Part shown: positions 46,101-54,134 of the stretch, piece after piece
Position numbering within the stretch: position 1 is the stretch's first letter
How the letters are laid out: the number at the start of each line of letters is the position of its first letter
Assembly: GCA_963763095.1 (NCBI GenBank)
Contig: CAVXNR010000035.1
Span: 1-64,000, forward strand
Source: CAVUCH01 sp963763095
Lineage (GTDB): Bacteria > Acidobacteriota > Vicinamibacteria > Vicinamibacterales > JAENWD01
DNA: 64,000 nucleotides
Direction: 5' to 3'
Translations under genes and position numbers: made by a program
The notes under the pieces: generated by a model
The model's input: only the letters and a program-made list of their open reading frames with translations
What the model was told of the DNA's origin: nothing
Database searches by the model: none

Positions 46101-46169
46101 GAGCACTACGAGCGTGGTCGACAACACAGCTGAGACCGCGCACGCGGCGCGTATGCGGCGAACTGGCAT
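43122..46169 (-). CDS. PVC-type membrane-bound dehydrogenase with HEAT repeats and cytochrome c
   Basis: The secreted protein (signal peptide ACAVSAVLSTTLVVLAAG) has a six-bladed propeller like glucose/sorbosone dehydrogenase (about residues 35-420: PVAMDFDEDGRLFVVEMPGYP and RDGDGRFD repeats), a HEAT-repeat middle (450-850), and a C-terminal c-type cytochrome with CAACH (about 905) and a later Met. This order defines the PVC-type CxxCH family described in Planctomycetes and Acidobacteriota. An oxidised sugar is the expected substrate, but none is established. The length of 1015 residues is typical. Confidence 0.88.
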   Translation of the reverse strand: MPVRRIRAACAVSAVLSTTLVVLAAGRTPADPAGPPYSPADSMRTMELEQGFRLELVVSEPDVQSPVAMDFDEDGRLFVVEMPGYPLDVSPSGKVKLLEDRDGDGRFDRVSVFADGLVLPTGVMRWKNGVLVTAAPDVLYFEDTDGDGRADVRKVVLTGFARSNPQHTVNSPIYGLDNWVYVAHQGPAGAVIYKELFGDRGKPLMFPAAPDRPPVDPKDSTVRLRPDTFEAEAVGGESQYGHTFDAYGRYFGNDNSHHLWHEVIGARYLQRNPHLLVPRVMHDVPDHGAAAQVFPITKRPNFELLTEAGEFTSACAPTMYLGGAFGGDFEGSVFEGEPVHNLVHRDVLAQAGPTFTARRGRPDREFLAAGDAWFRPVNFYVGPDAALYVVDYYRARIEHPEWTASDTQRDPSSMYAGQDRGRIYRVVRDTADAGRRRHPALGSASSEQLVSALSDPNAWWRRTAQRLLVSRADRAVVASLVREAADAPTGPGRLHALWTLEGLGALDAASITRALADTDPGVRENAVLLAEKNGSIAGLDARLTTLASDPDPRVRFQVLATLGGVNTPAATAAHEQLLFSGLADEWMQIAGLSAGSDRAARYFERATTGAGALTTKETEGHARFVRQVASVIGARQQAPEIARVITTVAEPAGAATTGEGAWWRAAALEGLADGGRGRPSAQASLEGSRDRLLSLMDSSSAPVRAGVLHLLAITGLGGSDAGREALVRAEHVATTKAGDEMRRADAVGLLALDRATDRTALLQALVDLQEPEAVQSAAIKALGQRPGRAIGTFLLGKWPQLTPAARSDAAGALLADESRTWMLVDAIKSGAVKTWTLDFHQKRRLIMNRNEQIRAAARALLEEDPRRRGQTITRYAAALDMSGDPERGKQVFAAVCAACHAIGGTGGTDLGPDLATVSHRPPLLLLSDILLPSQSIAQKYETYVVERTSGTTDSGVLANQTPTSITLRQGSAQQVTIPRGEIRTMTVSPQSAMPADLDKLITPEQMADLLAFLRQ

Positions 46170-46249
46170 CGGACCTCCGGGAACGGGGAGAATATAGCAG
46201 CAGCGGACGGGTCGCGTCCGGGCCTCAAATCACTTTCAAGGAGCACACT

Positions 46250-46678
46250 GTGGCAGCACGACAGGCAACCGCCGAATGGCAAGGCAATCTGATGGAAGGC
46301 ACCGGGCATATGCGCCTGGGCAGCGGCGCCTTCGACGGCGCGTACGACTTCCGGTCACGCTTTGGTGAGGGTGCGGGGACGAACCCTGAGGAGCTGATCG
46401 GCGCGGCGCACGCCGGCTGTTTCTCCATGGCGCTTTCCGGCATCCTGACGAAGGCGGGACACCCGCCGCAATCGGTCCGGACGACGGCGAAAGTGCACCT
46501 CGAGAAGCAGGGCGAGGGGTTCGCCATCACGCGCATCGAGCTCGACACCGACGCGGTCGTGCCCGGTCTCGACGATGCCGCGTTCCAGGGCCATGCGGAT
46601 GCAGCGAAGAAGGGCTGCCCCGTGTCGAAGGCCCTCGCGGGCGTGCAGATTGGGCTCACGGCGCGGCTGTCGCGGTAG
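46250..46678 (+). CDS. OsmC-family peroxiredoxin
   Basis: OsmC reduces organic hydroperoxides using two Cys. AAHAGCFSMALSGIL carries the first Cys near residue 64 and AKKGCPVSKAL the second near residue 124. The family opening ATAEWQGNLMEGTG and the length of 142 residues fit OsmC rather than Ohr. The start is a GTG with AAGGAG six bases upstream. The next gene begins 84 bases after the stop. Confidence 0.93.
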   Translation: MAARQATAEWQGNLMEGTGHMRLGSGAFDGAYDFRSRFGEGAGTNPEELIGAAHAGCFSMALSGILTKAGHPPQSVRTTAKVHLEKQGEGFAITRIELDTDAVVPGLDDAAFQGHADAAKKGCPVSKALAGVQIGLTARLSR

Positions 46679-46762
46679 GGCATGAGGGCTGTCGCTCCAC
46701 GGCCGGCCGGCCTGGAGCGACAGCGTAGGGCCGGGGCCGAAGCGTCCCGGCCGGGGCCAAGC

Positions 46763-47233
46763 ATGTCCGCCACCTCCCGGGAAGCCGCCACGGTGATCCG
46801 CGCGCAGCGCTGGGCCGCGTTGGCGACGTCGGACGCCGGCGAGCCGCTCGCGTCGATGGTCGCCTATGCGATCGAGCGGTCTGGGGCAGCGCTGCTCTTC
46901 CATGTCAGCCAGCTCGCGCAGCACACGCGTAACCTGCTCGATCACCCCCGCTGTTCGGTCGCGATCAGCGAACAGGACAGCTCAGAAGGTGATCCGCAAC
47001 GGCTGCAGCGCGTCACGCTGACGGGTACGACCTCGGTGCTGCACCCGAACGAGGAGGAGTACCTCGCGGCGGCGGAGGCGTATATCGAGCGCTTCCCCGA
47101 CGCGCAGATGCGGTTCGAGCTCGGAGACTTTCTCCTCTTCCGGTTCATGCCGGCGGACGCGCGATACGTCGGCGGCTTTGCGCGCGCGGCGCGGTTCTCA
47201 TGGGTGGACATCGTGGAGAGCGGGCTGGTGTGA
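46763..47233 (+). CDS. Pyridoxamine 5'-phosphate oxidase-like / HugZ-type FMN or heme-binding protein
   Basis: The protein has the split beta-barrel of the pyridoxamine phosphate oxidase superfamily (AALATSDAGEPLASMVAYA, LLFHVSQLAQHTRNLLDHP and FLLFRFMPADARYVGGFARAA). The last block is like the HugZ heme-oxygenase group. The start MSATSREAATVIRAQRW at 46763 (156 residues) is family-like; an upstream ATG at 46682 adds a non-conserved basic stretch. It lies behind the osmC gene and may act with it in redox defence. Cofactor and substrate are unproven. Confidence 0.75.
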   Translation: MSATSREAATVIRAQRWAALATSDAGEPLASMVAYAIERSGAALLFHVSQLAQHTRNLLDHPRCSVAISEQDSSEGDPQRLQRVTLTGTTSVLHPNEEEYLAAAEAYIERFPDAQMRFELGDFLLFRFMPADARYVGGFARAARFSWVDIVESGLV

Positions 47234-47246
47234 TGACTCATGTGTT

Positions 47247-47388
47247 GCAGGGCTGAAGCCCTGCCCCACGACTCACGGCCGCACCACCCGCACAGCCTCA
47301 CATCTGTCGCCATGTGGGGCAGGGCTTCAGCCCTGCATCGTGCGGCGGGGCTTCAGCCCTGCATCGTGCGGCGGGGCTTCAGCCCTGC
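47247..47388. repeat. Four TGAA-loop hairpins
   Basis: Copies: GCAGGGCTGAAGCCCTGC at 47247-47264, its inverse at 47319-47336, and two shorter GGGGCTTCAGCCCT copies at 47347-47360 and 47374-47388 joined by a 27-base tandem unit (ending in GCATCGTGCGGC). The element fills the 200-base gap before the ureidopropionase gene. Confidence 0.85.
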
Positions 47389-47434
47389 ATCTTGCACTCA
47401 TGCCATACTGCGCCGCACCCGGAGGACGCCACTC

Positions 47435-48304
47435 ATGCCTCGCAACGTTCGCTGCGGCTTGATCCAGGCACGCAACGTGCTCGGTCCAGACGCGCCGCTG
47501 CCCGACATCAAGAAAGCGATGATCGATCGCCACGTCGTGTTGGTCGAGGAAGCCGCACGCCTCGGCGCGAAAGCCCTCTGCCTGCAGGAGCTGTTCTACG
47601 GTCCCTACTTCTGCGCCGAACAGGAGACGCGCTGGTATCACCTGACCGAGCGCGTGCCGGAGGGCCCGACGGTGCGCCTCATGTGCGATCTCGCGCGAAC
47701 GCACGGGCTCGTGCTCGTCGTCCCCATCTACGAGGAGGAACAGCCGGGCGTGTACTACAACACCGCCGCCGTGATCGATGCGGACGGGCGCTTCCTCGGG
47801 AAGTACCGGAAGACGCACATCCCGCACTGCAAGCCGGGATTCTGGGAGAAGTTCTATTTCCGGCCCGGCAACCTCGGGTACCCGGTGTTCGAGACGGCCG
47901 TGGGCCGAATCGGCGTCTACATCTGCTACGACCGCCACTTTCCCGAAGGGGCCCGCGCGCTGGGGTTGAACGGCGCCGAGATCGTCTTCAACCCATCTTC
48001 CACGGTCGCGGGCCTGTCCGAATACCTCTGGAAGCTGGAGCAGCCGGCGCACGCCGTGGCGAACGGCTACTTCGTCGGCGCGAGCAACCGCGTCGGCCTC
48101 GAGGCGCCCTGGAACATTGGAGAGTTCTACGGCACGAGCTACTTCTGCGATCCGCGGGGCCAGATTGTCGCGGAGTCGCCGCGCGACCAGGATCACGTGC
48201 TCGTCGCGGACCTCAACCTGGATCTCATCGAGGAAGTCCGGTCCGTGTGGCAATTCTACCGGGACAGGCGACCGGAGGCGTACGGCGCGCTGGTGGCTCC
48301 GTGA
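47435..48304 (+). CDS. Beta-ureidopropionase-type nitrilase superfamily amidohydrolase
   Basis: The enzyme class hydrolyses N-carbamoyl-beta-alanine to beta-alanine, CO2 and ammonia. The nitrilase triad is visible: Glu in CLQELFYGPYF, Lys in GKYRKTHIPH and Cys in IGVYICYDRHFPEGARAL. The start at 47435 has GGAGGA eight to nine bases upstream and gives 289 residues. It opens a block that also contains PreA-like, dihydropyrimidinase and transporter genes, which supports the assignment over other carbamoylases. Confidence 0.87.
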   Translation: MPRNVRCGLIQARNVLGPDAPLPDIKKAMIDRHVVLVEEAARLGAKALCLQELFYGPYFCAEQETRWYHLTERVPEGPTVRLMCDLARTHGLVLVVPIYEEEQPGVYYNTAAVIDADGRFLGKYRKTHIPHCKPGFWEKFYFRPGNLGYPVFETAVGRIGVYICYDRHFPEGARALGLNGAEIVFNPSSTVAGLSEYLWKLEQPAHAVANGYFVGASNRVGLEAPWNIGEFYGTSYFCDPRGQIVAESPRDQDHVLVADLNLDLIEEVRSVWQFYRDRRPEAYGALVAP

Positions 48305-48321
48305 GGAGCTGACGCTCCTAG

Positions 48322-48444
48322 TCGGCGGGTGGCGGGCGCCGGGTGGCGGGCGTCAGGGCCGCTCTACCGGGCGCGCGACCCGGGCAGATCGCTCGACTCT
48401 GAAGTATTGACGGCAAGGCGGCCGCCCGCCGCTCGCCGCCCGGC
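48322..48444. repeat. GGCGGGTGGCGGG paired inverted arrays
   Basis: Left array 48322-48352 (CGGCGGGTGGCGGGCGCC and on) is mirrored at 48418-48444 (GGCCGCCCGCCGCTCGCCG). The 65-base spacer is unrelated. The unit matches 32836-33048. It lies between the ureidopropionase stop and the preA promoter. Confidence 0.7.
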
Positions 48445-48463
48445 TCCGTGCCGTGCAATCTGC

Positions 48464-48469
48464 TATCCT
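48464..48469 (+). promoter_or_regulatory. Candidate -10 for the preA transcript
   Basis: TATCCT lies 33 bases before the preA ATG. A -35 is not convincing. The presence of the repeat just upstream suggests that preA and the genes after it have their own transcript. Confidence 0.35.
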
Positions 48470-48501
48470 CGCCCCCAAACGCCACAGCGCGCAGGAGGAG
48501 A

Positions 48502-49647
48502 ATGGGCGTCGACCTGTCGGTGTCGTTCACGGGAATTCGATTCGAGAATCCCTTCATGCTGGCGTCGGCGCCGCCGACCGAGTCAGAGTCGAACATCCTC
48601 CACGCGTTCGAGGCTGGCTGGGGCGGCGTGGTGACGAAGACCATCGGGATGCACCCGGTGGTGAACGTCGCCGGCCCGAAGACGAAGTTCCTCCGCCACA
48701 ACGCCGAGTCGTCGACCCTGTCGATGAACCGGGGCCGCACCGGCGTGCTGCACTCCTCGTGGAACTGGGAGCTCATCTCCGACAAGCCGCTCGACTGGTG
48801 GCTGCCGCGCATCAGGCGCATCAAGGCGGCGTTCCCGCACAAGGTGTTGATCGCCTCGATCATGGCCGGCTCCGGCAGCGATACCGAGCTGGATCACTGG
48901 CGCACCCTCGCCAGCGGATGCCAGGACGCGGGCGCGGACGGCCTCGAGCTGAACCTGTCGTGCCCGCACATGGATCGGGCCGACATGGGATCCAACATCG
49001 GCAAGGACCAGGCGCTCTGCTCCTTCGTGACTCAGACGGTCAAGGAGGCGGCAAGGGTGCCCGTGTGGGCAAAGCTGACGCCGGCGACCAGCGACATCGC
49101 CGCGGAAGCGGGCGCGGTGTTCTGCGGGGGCGGTGACGCGATCACGTCCGCGAACACCTTTCCAGCGCTTCCGCTCGTCGATCCCGAGACACTCGAATTC
49201 GAGATGCACGTGGACGGCTACGTATCGAGCGGCGGGATGGGCGGCCCCGCAATCCTTCCACTGTCGCTGGCGAAGATGGCGCAGCTCACGCAGGCGTTCC
49301 CCGACAAGGCGTTCTCGGGGATCGGCGGGATCTCCGAGTTCGCGCACGCGCTCAACTACTTCCTCCTCGGATGCGGCACCGTCCAGGTGTGCACGGCGGC
49401 AATGCTCGATCAGGCGATTGGACGCTCGGTGATCGGACGCCTCACCTCAGGCTATTCCGCCTTCCTCGAACGGCACGCGGACCGCGGCTGGACCGGGCTC
49501 GACGACTTCCGCGGGCTGCTGCGCGACCGGGTGGTGGCGCAGTCGCGGATACGCCGGCCCGATCGCTTCGGTTATCAGGGCGGATACGAGGGGCAGGAAG
49601 GCTACGCCGCGGCGGAAGGAGTGGTCGTCGGCGACGAGAAGTTCTGA
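48502..49647 (+). CDS. preA: PreA-like dihydropyrimidine dehydrogenase (dihydroorotate dehydrogenase family)
   Basis: The flavoprotein fold is that of class 1 dihydroorotate dehydrogenase. SVSFTGIRFENPFMLASAPP, GWGGVVTKTIG, LELNLSCPHM and FSGIGGISEFAHALNYFLLGCGTVQVCTA (in part: FLLGCGTVQVCTA) match PreA, the catalytic subunit that reduces uracil and thymine. The length is 381 residues; the C-terminal two-cluster ferredoxin domain of E. coli PreA is absent, as no Cys groups are seen. PreT is not in the window. GGAGGAG lies three bases before the ATG. The electron donor is unknown. Confidence 0.88.
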   Translation: MGVDLSVSFTGIRFENPFMLASAPPTESESNILHAFEAGWGGVVTKTIGMHPVVNVAGPKTKFLRHNAESSTLSMNRGRTGVLHSSWNWELISDKPLDWWLPRIRRIKAAFPHKVLIASIMAGSGSDTELDHWRTLASGCQDAGADGLELNLSCPHMDRADMGSNIGKDQALCSFVTQTVKEAARVPVWAKLTPATSDIAAEAGAVFCGGGDAITSANTFPALPLVDPETLEFEMHVDGYVSSGGMGGPAILPLSLAKMAQLTQAFPDKAFSGIGGISEFAHALNYFLLGCGTVQVCTAAMLDQAIGRSVIGRLTSGYSAFLERHADRGWTGLDDFRGLLRDRVVAQSRIRRPDRFGYQGGYEGQEGYAAAEGVVVGDEKF

Positions 49648-49680
49648 CGCTCAGACGGCGAGACGGCTGAAAAAAGGACG

Positions 49681-51075
49681 ATGTCCACGACCCTCGTGAA
49701 GAACGGCACGATCGTCACCGCCGCGGACCACTACGCCGGTGACCTCTACATCGACAAGGGCGTGATCGCCCTGATCGGCAGCGGCCTGAGCCTGCCCGCC
49801 GACACGGTCGTCGATGCATCCGGCATGCTCGTGATGCCGGGCGGCATCGACGTGCACACGCATCTGGACATGCCGTTTGGGGGGACACAGTCCGCCGACG
49901 ATTTCGAGACGGGCACCGTTGCCGCCGCACACGGCGGCACGACGACCCTCATCGACTTCGCGATCCAGGACTTCGGTCAGGGGCTCTATCCCGCGCTCGA
50001 TGCCTGGCGGCAGCGGGCGGAGGGCAAGTCGGTCATCGACTATGCCTTCCACATGATCGTCCGCGAGCTGAGTGACCAGGTATCGATCGACATGGATCGC
50101 ATGGTCCGTCACGACGGGGTCACCTCGTTCAAGCTCTTCATGGCCTACCCCGGCGTCTTCATGGTGGACGATGCGACGATCTTCAAGGCGATGCTGAAGA
50201 CCCGCGAGAACGGCGGCTTGGTCTGCATGCACGCCGAGAACGGCGGCGTCATCGACACGCTGGTCAAAGAGGCGCTGCGCAGGGGCGAGAAGGCGCCGAA
50301 GTATCACGCGCTCACGCGGCCGACGCGCGCCGAGGGTGAGGCGACAGCGCGGGCAATCGCACTTGCCGAAATGGCCGGCGTTCCCGTCTACATCGTCCAC
50401 CTCTCCTGCGCGGACGCGCTCGAGAAGGTGAAGCAGGCACGCGACATGGGCATCCAGGCGTACGCCGAGACCTGTCCCCAGTACCTGTTTCTCTCATACG
50501 ACGACTACGAGCGGGAGGGTTTCGAGGGCGCCAAGTACGTGATGTCACCGCCACTGCGCGAGAAATGGCACCAGGACATCCTGTGGAAAGGGCTGCTCCG
50601 TAACGATCTGCAGGTGGTGTCGACCGACCATTGCCCCTTCTGCATGAACGAGCCGCCGCAGAAGCAGCTCGGGGCCGACGACTTTTCACGCATTCCAAAC
50701 GGCGCCCCTGGCATCGAGACGCGGCTGATGCTGATCTGGGAAGGCGTTCGCGCGCGGCGCATCAACATCCACCGGTTCGTGGAGCTCGTCTCGACCAACC
50801 CGGCAAAGATGTTCGGCCTCTGGCCGCGCAAGGGCACCATCGCCGTGGGCTCGGACGGCGACCTCGTGGTCTGGGATCCGGCGAAGCAGGTGACGCTGTC
50901 GGTTGCCACGCATCACATGCGTGTGGACTACAACCCCTACGAAGGCCGCGTCGTCACCGGCGCGCCCGCTATGGTGCTCTCGCGCGGCGAGGTCATCGTC
51001 GATCGTGGGGAGTTCAAGGGACGTGTCGGCCGGGGTGAGTTCATCAAGCGCGTGGCCGGCCCGCCGCTGGTGTGA
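49681..51075 (+). CDS. hydA: Dihydropyrimidinase
   Basis: The enzyme opens dihydrouracil or dihydrothymine to the N-carbamoyl amino acid. Metal ligands are visible: DVHTHLD (two His), the carboxylated Lys in SFKLFMAYPG, His in CMHAENGG and VHLSC, and Asp in STDHCPF. The length of 464 residues is typical of hydantoinase/dihydropyrimidinase. It starts 33 bases after preA and its stop overlaps the transporter start by four bases, so the three are one transcript. Confidence 0.95.
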   Translation: MSTTLVKNGTIVTAADHYAGDLYIDKGVIALIGSGLSLPADTVVDASGMLVMPGGIDVHTHLDMPFGGTQSADDFETGTVAAAHGGTTTLIDFAIQDFGQGLYPALDAWRQRAEGKSVIDYAFHMIVRELSDQVSIDMDRMVRHDGVTSFKLFMAYPGVFMVDDATIFKAMLKTRENGGLVCMHAENGGVIDTLVKEALRRGEKAPKYHALTRPTRAEGEATARAIALAEMAGVPVYIVHLSCADALEKVKQARDMGIQAYAETCPQYLFLSYDDYEREGFEGAKYVMSPPLREKWHQDILWKGLLRNDLQVVSTDHCPFCMNEPPQKQLGADDFSRIPNGAPGIETRLMLIWEGVRARRINIHRFVELVSTNPAKMFGLWPRKGTIAVGSDGDLVVWDPAKQVTLSVATHHMRVDYNPYEGRVVTGAPAMVLSRGEVIVDRGEFKGRVGRGEFIKRVAGPPLV

Positions 51076-52601
51076 AGAGGCTATCGTTATTCGCGCTGCC
51101 GTCCGCCCGGCTGAAGTCGGGCGCTACGGCGGCGTCCACCGCCATGCCGCAGACCGAATCCGTCGTTTTTGCCCAGTCCGGCATGCGTCGCGGGGCCGGC
51201 GAGCTGTACGAACTGGCGGTGGATCCCCCCGACCCTGCGCTGTCGAACGCGGACCTCGCCCCGACGACGATCGCGCAGCGCACATGGTCGACCTACCACG
51301 TCGCCTCGCTCTGGGTCGGCCTCGCGGTCTGCATTCCCACCTACATGCTCGCGGCTGGGCTCGTCGGCGCAGGCATGAACTGGAAACAGGCCATCTTCAC
51401 GATCATGCTCGGCAACGTGATCGTGTGCGTGCCCATGGTGCTCGTTGCCCACGCAGGGACGCGCTACGGGATCCCGTTCCCGGTCCTGGCCAGAGCGTCA
51501 TTCGGCATCCACGGGTCGAACGTGCCGGCGCTGATGCGCGCCGTGGTGGCATGCGGCTGGTTCGGCATTCAGACCTGGATCGGTGGAGAGGCCATCTACA
51601 CGATGCTGAAGGTCATCCTTCCGCACTGGGAGCCGCCGTTCGCGATGGCGCTCAGCTTCCTTGCGTTCTGGCTCATGAACATGATCGTCAGCGTCCGGGG
51701 CAGCAACGCGATCAAAGTGTTGGAAGCCTGGGCCGCACCCTTCCTGATCGTGTCGGGCCTCGCCTTGGTCGCCTGGGCCGTCGGCCGGGCGGGCGGTTTT
51801 GGACCCGTGCTCTCGCAGCCCAGCCGCTTCACGTCGACCGGCGCCTTTCTGGCGGTGTTCGTGCCCTCGCTCACCGCGATGGTCGGCTTCTGGGCGACGC
51901 TGGCATTGAACATCCCGGACCTGTCGCGTTACGCGCGGGATCAAAAGGCGCAGGTGTGGGGACAGATTCTCGGCCTGCCGACGACGATGACGCTGTTCTC
52001 GTCCATTGGGGTGGCGGTGACCTCGGCGTCGGTCGTCATCTTCGGCGAGCCGGTGTGGGATCCGGTCCGGCTGCTCTCGCGGATGGAGAACCCCGCGGTG
52101 GTGCTCGTGGCGCTCGTCGCGCTGCTCATCGCTACGCTCACGACGAACGTCGCCGCAAACGTGGTGGCGCCGGCGAACGGGTTCGCGAACCTCTGGCCGG
52201 CGCGCATCAACTTCGCGCGGGGCGGCGTCATCACCGGGATCATCGGCATCGCCATCATGCCGTGGCGCCTGCTCGAGAACGCTGACCGCTACATGGGCTG
52301 GCTCGTCGCTTACTCCGGGTTCCTGGGACCTATCGCCGGTATCTTCATCGCGGACTACTGGGTGGTGCGCCGCGCACGGCTCTCTCTGCCGGATCTTTAC
52401 GACAGCAACGGGATTTATGGCCGGTGGAACCCGCGGGGCCTCGTCGCGCTGGCGTCGGGCATCGCGGTGGCACTCGTGGGGCTGGTCGTGCCGGTGCTGC
52501 GCCCGCTGTACGATTACGCGTGGTTCGTCGGGTTCGCGGGGGCGTTCGGCGTCTATGTGATGCTGATGCCCCGTGGGGCAGGGCTTCAGCCCTGCGCGTG
52601 A
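51072..52601 (+). CDS. NCS1-family permease (uracil/allantoin/hydantoin type)
   Basis: About twelve membrane helices over 509 residues. The motifs GLVGAGMNWKQAIFTIMLGN and FPVLARASFGIHGSNVPALMRAVVACGWFGIQTWIGG (in part: GWFGIQTWIGGEAIY) are those of NCS1 nucleobase and hydantoin carriers. The GTG start overlaps the dihydropyrimidinase stop. The final eight residues, GAGLQPCA, are encoded by the TGAA-type hairpin that contains the stop codon. The cargo is probably a pyrimidine base. Confidence 0.92.
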   Translation: MKRLSLFALPSARLKSGATAASTAMPQTESVVFAQSGMRRGAGELYELAVDPPDPALSNADLAPTTIAQRTWSTYHVASLWVGLAVCIPTYMLAAGLVGAGMNWKQAIFTIMLGNVIVCVPMVLVAHAGTRYGIPFPVLARASFGIHGSNVPALMRAVVACGWFGIQTWIGGEAIYTMLKVILPHWEPPFAMALSFLAFWLMNMIVSVRGSNAIKVLEAWAAPFLIVSGLALVAWAVGRAGGFGPVLSQPSRFTSTGAFLAVFVPSLTAMVGFWATLALNIPDLSRYARDQKAQVWGQILGLPTTMTLFSSIGVAVTSASVVIFGEPVWDPVRLLSRMENPAVVLVALVALLIATLTTNVAANVVAPANGFANLWPARINFARGGVITGIIGIAIMPWRLLENADRYMGWLVAYSGFLGPIAGIFIADYWVVRRARLSLPDLYDSNGIYGRWNPRGLVALASGIAVALVGLVVPVLRPLYDYAWFVGFAGAFGVYVMLMPRGAGLQPCA

Positions 52602-52715
52602 GCCAGGGCTTTAGCCCTGCGCGTCAGCAGGCCTGAAGGCCTGCCCCACTTATTGAAAGAGCGCGTGGGGCAGGGCTTTATTGAAAGAGCGCGTGGGGCA
52701 GGGCTTTAGCCCTGC
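52578..52715. repeat. Five hairpin units with TGAA or TAAA loops and a nested duplication
   Basis: Copies: GCAGGGCTTCAGCCCTGC 52578-52595, CAGGGCTTTAGCCCTG 52604-52619, GCAGGCCTGAAGGCCTGC 52627-52644, a half copy ending 52680, and GCAGGGCTTTAGCCCTGC 52698-52715. A segment starting TATTGAAAGAGCGCGTGGGG occurs twice (near 52651 and 52680), showing duplication of about 29 bases through half a hairpin. It lies between the transporter and the aminotransferase genes. Confidence 0.85.
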
Positions 52716-52773
52716 TCGGTGGGCAGCGGGCGCCGGTGGTGATGAATCGCACGGTTCACGAAGGAACGCAACG

Positions 52774-54108
52774 ATGACGATGGTGCCGGTGAGCGCGATG
52801 TCGGGCGCGGAGATGGTCGAGCTCTGCAAGCGCCACACGATCTATGAGTGGTCGGCGCAGTCGACGATCGATCCAATCCCCGTCGCCCGCGCGGAAGGCG
52901 TCTACTTCTGGACGCCGGAAGGCAAGCGGTACCTGGACTTCAACAGCCAGTTGATGTGCAGCAACATCGGGCATGGCCATCCGGCGGTCATCCGGGCGAT
53001 CCAGGAGCAGGCCGCCACGCTCGCCTACGCGAACCCCTTCATGGCGACCGAGGCCCGCGCGCGGCTCGGGGTGAAGCTGGCCTCAATCGCGCCCGGCGAC
53101 ATCGATCACTTCTTCTTCACCAACGGCGGCGCCGAGGCGAACGAGAATGCCATCCGAATCGCGCGGACAGTGACAGGACGCCCGAAGGTGCTCGCGCGCT
53201 ACCGCGCGTATCACGGGGCGACGGCCGGCGCCATCTCGCTCACCGGCGATCCGCGCCGCTGGGGGGCCGAGCCCGGCATCCCCGGCATCGTGCGCGCGCC
53301 CGAGTTCCACAAGTGGGGGCGCAGGGATCCGGAGCCCGTCGACCAGGCGCTGGCGGATCTGGAGGACGTCATCCGTTACGAAGGCGCACACACGATCGCC
53401 GCGTTCATCATCGAGCCGGTCGTCGGCACCAACGGTCTCCTGATACCGCCAGACGGTTACCTCGAGGGCGTGCGGGCCCTTTGCGACAGGCACGGCATCC
53501 TGCTGATCGTCGATGAAGTCATGTCGGGGTTTGGACGCACCGGCCGGTGGTTTGCGGTGGATCACTGGCACATCGTCCCCGACATGATCACCATGGCCAA
53601 AGGGCTGACGTCCGCCTATGTACAGCTCGGGGCCGTGGGCATGCGACCGGCGATTGCGCGCGCCTTCGAGACGCGGCCGTTTCCCGGCGGCCTCACCTAC
53701 AACAGCCATCCGCTCGGGTGCGCTGCGGCGCTCGCGACCATCGGCGTATACGAAGACGAGGGCTTGGTGGAGCACGCGCAACGCATGGGCGTGCAGCTCC
53801 GGGCGCGCATGCAGGATATGGAGCGGTGCCACCCGTCGGTAGGCGCCACACGCTCGATCGGGCTCTTCGGGCTCTTCGAGCTGGTACGGAACCGGGCCAG
53901 CTATGCGCCAATGGCGCCCTTCAACGGCACGTCCGATGAGATGGGCGCGCTCGGTCGCGCGTTCCGCGAGAAGGGCCTGTACACGTTCGTGCGGTGGAAC
54001 ACGTTCTTTGCCAACCCGCCGCTCATCATCTCCGAAGCGCAGATGGACGAGGCCTTCGAGATCATCGACGCGGCACTGCAGATCATCGACCGGTCGGTCA
54101 CGGACTGA
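52774..54108 (+). CDS. Class III aminotransferase, probably beta-alanine:pyruvate type
   Basis: The PLP enzyme moves the amino group of an omega-amino acid. Visible are YLDFNSQLMCSNIGHGHPAV, FFTNGGAEANENAIRIAR, the Asp in LLIVDEVMSGFGRTG and the PLP Lys in ITMAKGLTSAYVQLG near residue 280. The start MTMVPVSAMSG gives 444 residues, with AAGGAA seven bases upstream; reading further upstream enters the hairpin repeats. Its place after the ureidopropionase and transporter genes suggests conversion of beta-alanine to malonate semialdehyde. Confidence 0.87.
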   Translation: MTMVPVSAMSGAEMVELCKRHTIYEWSAQSTIDPIPVARAEGVYFWTPEGKRYLDFNSQLMCSNIGHGHPAVIRAIQEQAATLAYANPFMATEARARLGVKLASIAPGDIDHFFFTNGGAEANENAIRIARTVTGRPKVLARYRAYHGATAGAISLTGDPRRWGAEPGIPGIVRAPEFHKWGRRDPEPVDQALADLEDVIRYEGAHTIAAFIIEPVVGTNGLLIPPDGYLEGVRALCDRHGILLIVDEVMSGFGRTGRWFAVDHWHIVPDMITMAKGLTSAYVQLGAVGMRPAIARAFETRPFPGGLTYNSHPLGCAAALATIGVYEDEGLVEHAQRMGVQLRARMQDMERCHPSVGATRSIGLFGLFELVRNRASYAPMAPFNGTSDEMGALGRAFREKGLYTFVRWNTFFANPPLIISEAQMDEAFEIIDAALQIIDRSVTD

Positions 54109-54134
54109 TCGGCGGGAACCACAGGCGAACACAT

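Noticed and set aside
43368..46133. A 921-codon open frame opposite the heme/HEAT gene
   Set aside because: Also an antisense shadow: Arg/His-rich with no recognisable domain, while the opposite strand encodes clear domains.
47247..47388. CRISPR-like or att-like repeats
   Set aside because: The repeats are palindromic, irregularly spaced and the same as other intergenic hairpins; no integrase or cas genes.
48502..49647. Dihydroorotate dehydrogenase (pyrD) for pyrimidine synthesis
   Set aside because: The gene context is pyrimidine degradation and the sequence resembles PreA more closely; no pyr biosynthesis genes are nearby.
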